From Bryoerythrophyllum caledonicum (Eukaryota > Streptophyta > Bryopsida > Pottiales > Pottiaceae): a DNA stretch of 64,000 bases. Position 1 is the stretch's first letter. Every line of letters begins with the position of its first letter. Positions 58,901 through 64,000 of this stretch are shown here, in pieces. Where the stretch lies: contig OZ020521.1 of assembly GCA_963971425.1 (NCBI GenBank), positions 3,784,501-3,848,500 on the forward strand. The letters run 5' to 3'. The notes under the pieces are model-generated. The model had not been told where the DNA came from. It made no database searches and saw only the letters and a program-made list of their open reading frames with translations. A program made the translations under genes and the position numbers.

Positions 58901-59711
58901 CTCTACAAATTTTTGGAAAAACCCCAGCATCTCAGACTCGCAATTAACATGCCTCATCAAATTCCGTATTGGGCAATATATGGGAAACGCTCGCAAACAA
59001 CTCTTCTTTGGAATAGAAAGATTCCCATCCATAACATGCCCCATATGCCCCTCAACGGACCCCGACACATGGCTTCATGTTCTACTCAAATGCCAAAACT
59101 ACCACATACACTCTCTAATTGTTAAAAGACATAGTAAAGCAGTGTGGGAAGTCCGAAAATTAATCACCTCCTACAATAAATCGAGATGTTTTATACTAAT
59201 GAACGCCGACAATTTTAATAACAATCCACAAGAAAATACGGTCCCCCCTTGGCTACTCCCATGCTCATGTATGTCCCAAAGATGTCATTGCAACGCGCGG
59301 CTCAAACCGGACATCCTTTGTGTTAAAGGTTTACCATATAATGACCCACCACCCGTTAACATCAACCAAGACTACACCATTCAATTCATTGAATTCACAT
59401 ACTGCAACGATAGATTTTCCTCGGAAACAATCCAAAATAAAATAGATAAATACCAACCCCTTATTGACGACATCATTGCCCTCGGATGGAATGTTGACCC
59501 CCTTATTGTAATCACATCCGGCGCTCGTGCCACCACCTTTATCCCATCTATGAAAACTCTAGAAGATACCTTCAAGATACCCATTGAAACAATTAAAACC
59601 TCCTTTAAAAACATTAACACCATAGCTATCCAACATGCCATGTCCATTCTTCTACATAAACGCAAAATCGAAAACAACCAAGCCCTCCCCGAAACACAGG
59701 ACCCCCCTTAA
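52929..59711 (+). pseudogene. LINE ORF2 of L1, main part: APE, RT, unassigned module, RNase H, CCHC, RLE-like
   Basis: Resumes the frame cut at 40538. APE about 53325-54110: WNASSL at 53342, IQETKL, LCGDFNRD, SLIDGF, NSDHSPVQLHI. RT about 55000-55950: LYKKGNPS, NHRPIALANTIYK, SQEGFRA, YVDFKNAF, GTIQGDTLSPYLF, YADDLATI. Next comes a conserved stretch of unknown role with FGSLGKAFDYKWIGNG and AIHWARLAA (about 57680-57920). RNase H about 58248-58680: YYIDGSF, LRAELM, FTDCIN, and GNEQADILAKEG with all acidic residues kept. CPICPSTDPDTWLHVLLKC is a CCHC-type knuckle (about 59038-59095). The C-terminal domain KPDILCVKG, then IQFIEFTYCND and NKIDKYQPLIDDI, looks like a PD-(D/E)XK nuclease. Disabling changes: TAA 55449-55451 inside RT motif A, TAA 56184-56186, a frameshift near 57290, TAA 57547, a frameshift near 57960-58020, TGA 58304-58306. 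It ends at TAA 59709-59711. Confidence 0.87.
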
Positions 59712-59998
59712 ATTCCTCCTCCTCCGCCTTGATTTAGCATGACTAGTTGGTTTTGAGGTCTTTGACTACTTGCTTGGTTTGTCGTTGGTTCGTTGGCTAG
59801 TTGCTTGATTAGTAATTCGCTCGTTGGTTGGTTGGTTGTGTGATTCTTTAGCTACTTGTTACATAGTGTCTATCCTCCAGAGAGGGAAGTAGTTCCAGCT
59901 TACTAATTCCTTGTCCAGTGGACATGGTCTTAGTAGTGGAACAAACAGATACTTTATTGACGCCGGCCTCTTTCGGAGACCGGCGTTCTTCTTCTACT
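59712..59998 (+). other. 3' UTR and conserved tail of LINE L1
   Basis: A TTGGTTG/CTTGCT-rich 3' UTR (59740-59860) unlike that of L2, then the conserved tail from ACATAGTGTCTATCCTCCAG through the CGCCGG...CCGGCG hairpin and TTCTTCTTCT end. Confidence 0.75.
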
Positions 59999-61800
59999 TA
60001 CCATGTAGGGAACCACCAATCCTTATGCAAGGATTTATATAAAGGAGTTGTTTATGTTGCATCTGCGCAACCACATGGAAGAACATAGGCATTATTGGAT
60101 ATTCAAGAGGTTGTGTTATATTAGCCGTGAGTTGTACATATGCATCATTGTGGATGGCATGGACCAAACACAACCATGGTACCGAGGATGCGTCAGACAG
60201 TGAAGAACATTGAGCATCGGTTTGTAAGTATTTGTGTGGGGCCCTTGTACATGGGATTGGTTTATATTGCGATGTGTGATTTGGTGCTTACCATAAATAT
60301 GATAGCAACCAAGTGGTGAACAATTGTTGTACGTGATAGGAGATATGTTGTAGAAGAAAGGTTTTTTTGCCACCAACATTGCGCATCTAAGCGGACAACT
60401 GCACATGCAACAAATATATTTTGCTCTATGTGCTATATTGGTGGAATTGGGCTTCTTTCAAGAGGTGGAACTCTCTTTTATTGTAGTGGACCATACGCAC
60501 AAAGATATTGATAAATGCTTTAGTTGTATATCAAGTACGTTGAAGAGATCGGACGTGGACTTCTTGAAGGAAATGCTTAGTCTTATAGAACAAGGAACAT
60601 TCTCTAGTGAGGCATTTGTTAGGGTCCGACTGCTAAAGAATATGTGGGATTACAAATTGTTCATATATCCTCACTTACTGATAGATGCAGATTCATTGGT
60701 AGGCATAACATTTCTGCACCACATGTGATTTTATATGGACAATCAAGAGGGCACCCGTCATGATCAAGTACAACACAAACATTTTTGCAAGGATCCATGG
60801 GGTCCGAAGACAAGGTCAAAGACTTTGAGTTTGTTGCCAAGTAGAGAGGAGCGACCAGCATTTGCGCAAGTGTTTGCAGCGGACGAACATGAGCTAAAGG
60901 CATTGGATGACTTCATTGCATATAAACAAAGGTGCATTCAAAGATTGCAGCATGAGGGCTGGAACCGTGATGCAAATGTAGAGGCCGAGAAGTTGAAACT
61001 ATATCTAGCCAAATATCCACACAAAGATCGCTGCAATGAGCATCGTTCTTCACCATTTTGGCCCTCAGAGGCTTCCGACACCCTACCTGCAGAATGTGCA
61101 TCTTTGGATGTAATGGACGGTCCAAGTAAAGAAAATTGCGAGATAACTCCCATGGACCAAATAGTGGCCATGCTTTCTAATGTCGAGGCTCAAGGATACT
61201 TTGGTCCTTGTAGACAAAGACTATCTAATCAAGTAGTGTTTAGAACACAATAAACAAAACGCAACCATGTTGAGGAACAAGCCAAAGAAGGAGCAGTGCA
61301 TGAAGATAATCGCGACCCGTTTCCACCATTTAATCCACAATCTGATATCCCTTGTGGACAATTTGTAGCCTTGTGTTAATCAAGCAGAAGTAGAAGGCAG
61401 TGTATCATCCTATGTAGGTAAAGTGATTGAAGACAAAAAAAAGCCAATGGAGATCAAAGATGAAGGTTTGTTGGTACTGGCCCATCATTCGAGAGGGGTT
61501 GTGGATGGACATTGGTCTTCTGCACAACGGTATGCAAACTGCATGGATTCATTGTGGGAGCCATCTGGAGAGAGCCATAGTTGGGTAGAGAAAGAAACAT
61601 GTATTTTTTCATCAGTAGACAGACTGGAAAGAACCATGACTGGGGCTTGCAGATGGAGAAAGCGCAATGTATTTGAAATGCAGGTTGAAAGCAGGATTTG
61701 CATCCTTCAATCAGCTAAGACTCATATAGTAGAATATATTGCAATGCAAATCGAAGCTATCGACAACGATCGCTTGCAAGCAGCCTTAAATTCTATGTAG
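59999..61800 (+). pseudogene. DUF7869-like transposase-type gene, 3' piece
   Basis: Continues the piece ending at 34553: LHLRNHMEEHRHYWIFKRLC, then ICIIVDGMDQTQPW near 60160 (typical DGMDQ motif), and 60405-60728 with AILVELGFFQEVEL and VVDHTHKDIDKCFSCISSTL, the GHTHxDIDxxFS signature of this family with Gly changed to Asp. Downstream frames 60735-61253 (Lys/Glu-rich, KDPWGPKTRSKTLSLLPSRE) and 61423-61800 have no recognised domain but keep long open stretches and may be its C-terminus. Stops occur within the conserved part. The LINE insertion separates the two halves by 25 kb. Confidence 0.65.
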
Positions 61801-62604
61801 TAGATAGTAAAGATTTATGAGTGTATTGTGTATGGTAATTGATATATAGTATATGTGCAAGAGTAGTATATTGAAAAGGTTATGTAAGAGGTTGTATCTT
61901 TAATCCTATAGATTAAAGAAGTTCTTACTATTGATAAATTACATCACTAAGTTCATGTATATATGCATTCATATTTAATTTCTACCATTTTATGCATCAT
62001 GTACTATGTAGAATATCTTTTAATCAATTGGCAATTTTTGCATAATGTATAATTTTTGATGATTACGTTTTTTTGTGTAATATAATCCTTATAATATTTC
62101 TTTGAATTATTGTGCAACAATATTAAATAGAAATTTATCAAGTAGTAACAAAGTGCCACTAAAAATTTGTTGGAAATGCCATCAAATAGCTTTTAATTTT
62201 GACAACTTTTATTGTACATAATATTGTTACACAAACTCAATATTTGTTTATTAAAAAACATTTCTTTTACAATTTTGACACTTTTGTTTGCAAATGCCGC
62301 CATTGTACCTAAGTGCACTTATAAATGGTGAGGGCAAAATTGCTTAATTGCGTGTTTTAATTGTTTGACATTTACACTCTATCTCAATAATTGACTGGAT
62401 AATTAACTCTTTCATACGGTAAATTTCAAAAAAATTCTAAGTGACAATTCAAGTGTTTGCAATTCTGCTCTTGGAACATGTTTTAGAGCGACTCCATTGT
62501 ATCGCCGTCCATACTCTTAAAAGTTTTCATTTGACTATTTAGAGCCGTATAGTTACCCGCAATATATAACTCCGCAAACTTGTAACTCTTCCCATCTGCA
62601 AGCA
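61801..62604. other. AT-rich DNA without recognised features
   Basis: No coding frame, repeat or RNA gene recognised between the DUF7869-like relic and SINE 2. Confidence 0.5.
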
Positions 62605-62616
62605 AATGGCTATCCA

Positions 62617-62977
62617 AAAAAAACAAAAAACAAAACTCTGGTTTTCGAAGAAGACCAATGTGAATATAATGTTTGTTCATTCTCTTCACTAAGCATATGG
62701 CACCGGACATAGGGTAGTGTAATAGAACTACTCCCCCTTGTCGAGGATAAATACTTGTCTACACTAAGTGCTTCCCTATACAAATTGCCTTAGAGACAAT
62801 TGACATGTTATCTCCCCCAAGGGCTTTGAGGATCGCCATACAACGAGGCCTTGGGACCCTCCACCATAATTGGGTGGACTATGGTGGTAGGCACCATGTT
62901 GGCAACAAGACTTGAACTCATAACCACTTCACCAGTGTGCCATGATCCAAACCACTACATCAAGGCAGTGGTGCCTT
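62617..62977 (-). mobile_element. tRNA-derived SINE, copy 2, with LINE-type 3' tail
   Basis: Same family and orientation as the SINE at 25875. A-box region at 62952-62962, B box GAGTTCAAGTC at 62909-62919, the same body with CCACCATA/TATGGTGG hairpin, and a LINE-like 3' region ending in a T-rich tail (TTTTGTTTTTTGTTTTTTT) instead of pure TTC repeats. Flanked by a perfect 12-bp duplication AATGGCTATCCA (62605-62616 and 62978-62989). Confidence 0.88.
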
Positions 62978-62989
62978 AATGGCTATCCA

Positions 62990-64000
62990 TTTATTATACA
63001 ACGTTTGTTGAAGTCAAAAGGTGTGCTTTCAGCCTCGAGCAAAGAGCTGATCAATATTGGCTCCTAAAGATGTGAACGCCAAAGCATTGTTATACATTCA
63101 GATTGATTTTCTAAAGCTCCTTTCTTCTCATGTGTCTTCTAGCAGCTAGCGCCACAACGGTTGAGGAGCGGCCGTCTGTGGCAAAAGCTCAACTTCTCCA
63201 TGATCACATCAAATAGTGAAAAGTGGATTGGCTTGTGAACTTCTTGAGGTAAAGCGCACTTTCAACCAATGCAATGTGCAATATGCTCTACAACAAACCA
63301 TCATTTGCTATGGTTCATGTTGAGCTACCCCATCAACTCCACAACGTGCCAACGGTAGATCCGAGACTCAACAATCAATGTCATAAAAAAAGTGAATGTC
63401 ATTTAGACGTTTTGCTCACCTCCTTTGACATATTGCATTCATTACCTCACTCTCAACGTCGGTGCGTTTAACATATCAATCTTGCTGAAGCGGATTTCTA
63501 CGACCTTGAGGCGTTTTTTTATTCAATTGCAAACATAATAGCATTCAATAAGCATTTTTGTAGAGAAACTACATTCTTGTACGTTCTAAAGGAAACTCAT
63601 ATGGATGGAAATGAACCTATATGCTTTCATTGTTTTGCATGATAGAAGGGCAAATAATATTTGCAATCAAATATTCCTATATTTTCACTCCAATAGAAAA
63701 AAAAATTCCAAACATCTAAATCCAACAAATGAATGCACACTCTTGATATCTACATAGAATATAGCAATCACATGCAAATGTACTATTACAAAAAATATTC
63801 AAATGTACTATTACGCTTCCAGAACATGTTCACATTTAAGTTGCTTGCGTTACATTCTTGGATCATCCCAATTTAGCAGGTTCAAACGATGCCTATTCGT
63901 CTAGCACGTTGTTCTTACGCCAACTAACTTCTTTGAGTTTGGAATTGCATGTCTTTGTCATAATGCACCCCCTTGTCAACCATGTCCTTAAAACAATAAA
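62990..64000. other. AT-rich DNA without recognised genes
   Basis: Only short frames, for example 63274-63471, with no recognisable domain. Nothing further identified up to the window end. Confidence 0.45.

Larger units (their letters stand above)
34554..59998 (+). mobile_element. giant LINE copy L1 (outermost), APE plus RLE-like, about 13 kb without insertions
   Basis: Flanked by a target duplication: TACCATGTAGAGAA at 34540-34553 and TACCATGTAGGGAA at 59999-60012 (13 of 14 identical). Joining the flanks restores a DUF7869-like frame, which independently confirms the borders. Parts: 5' leader with minisatellites 34554-37256; ORF1 37257-38911; Asn/Thr-rich repeat frame 38912-40211; ORF2 with 2A-like motif 40215-40538, continuing at 52929-59711 after the inserted L2; 3' UTR and conserved tail to 59998. 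L1 totals about 13,055 bp, very long for a LINE. The sense strand is strongly depleted of G. The domain set resembles Dualen/RandI elements. ORF1 and ORF2 each carry disabling changes. Confidence 0.85.

Overview
The window looks like nuclear DNA of a green plant. Supports are a spliced UTP14 gene with short GT-AG introns, a WVD2/TPX2-type microtubule protein, a membrane-anchored CYP72-clan P450 relic, and a telo-box plus TGGGCC promoter pair. The mix of pogo-, Harbinger- and piggyBac-like DNA transposons with an odd LINE family points, as inference only, to a non-seed plant; I cannot name the species.

Layout. 1-4.6 kb: 3' part of UTP14 (+), then a small secreted or membrane protein (-). 5.3-17.2 kb: transposon graveyard with a 72-bp TTAA hairpin, two head-to-head pogo-like elements, and a 5.75-kb PIF/Harbinger element bounded by TTA duplications. 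17.3-18.1 kb: P450 pseudogene. 18.4-20.4 kb: intact multi-exon NTF2/SnoaL-like gene (-). 22.3-24.9 kb: WVD2-like TPX2 gene (-) and its promoter. 25.7-33 kb: piggyBac-like element carrying a SINE, small MITEs, a LINE 3' scrap and a CCAAT-motif cluster. 33.1-61.8 kb: a DUF7869-like transposase-type gene split by a 25-kb nest of LINEs. 62-64 kb: a second SINE and AT-rich DNA.

The main discovery is the LINE nest. Three copies of one family (here L1, L2, L3, labels only, not the mammalian L1 clade) sit inside each other, each bounded by its own target-site duplication: L1 34554-59998 contains L2 40539-52915, which contains L3 47919-48720 and a separate solo LTR 42434-44435. Without its insertions L1 is about 13 kb. 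Its second ORF reads: 2A-like ribosome-skipping motif (GDIETNPGP), APE endonuclease, reverse transcriptase, an unassigned module, RNase H, zinc knuckle, and a PD-(D/E)XK-like C-terminal domain. That is a dual-endonuclease plan like that of Dualen/RandI elements of Chlamydomonas.

The LINE 3' end (a GC-rich hairpin, often with a UUCG loop, followed by a TTC-type tail) is shared by two tRNA-headed SINEs in the window, so this looks like a LINE and its dependent SINE family. All LINE copies here carry disabling changes.
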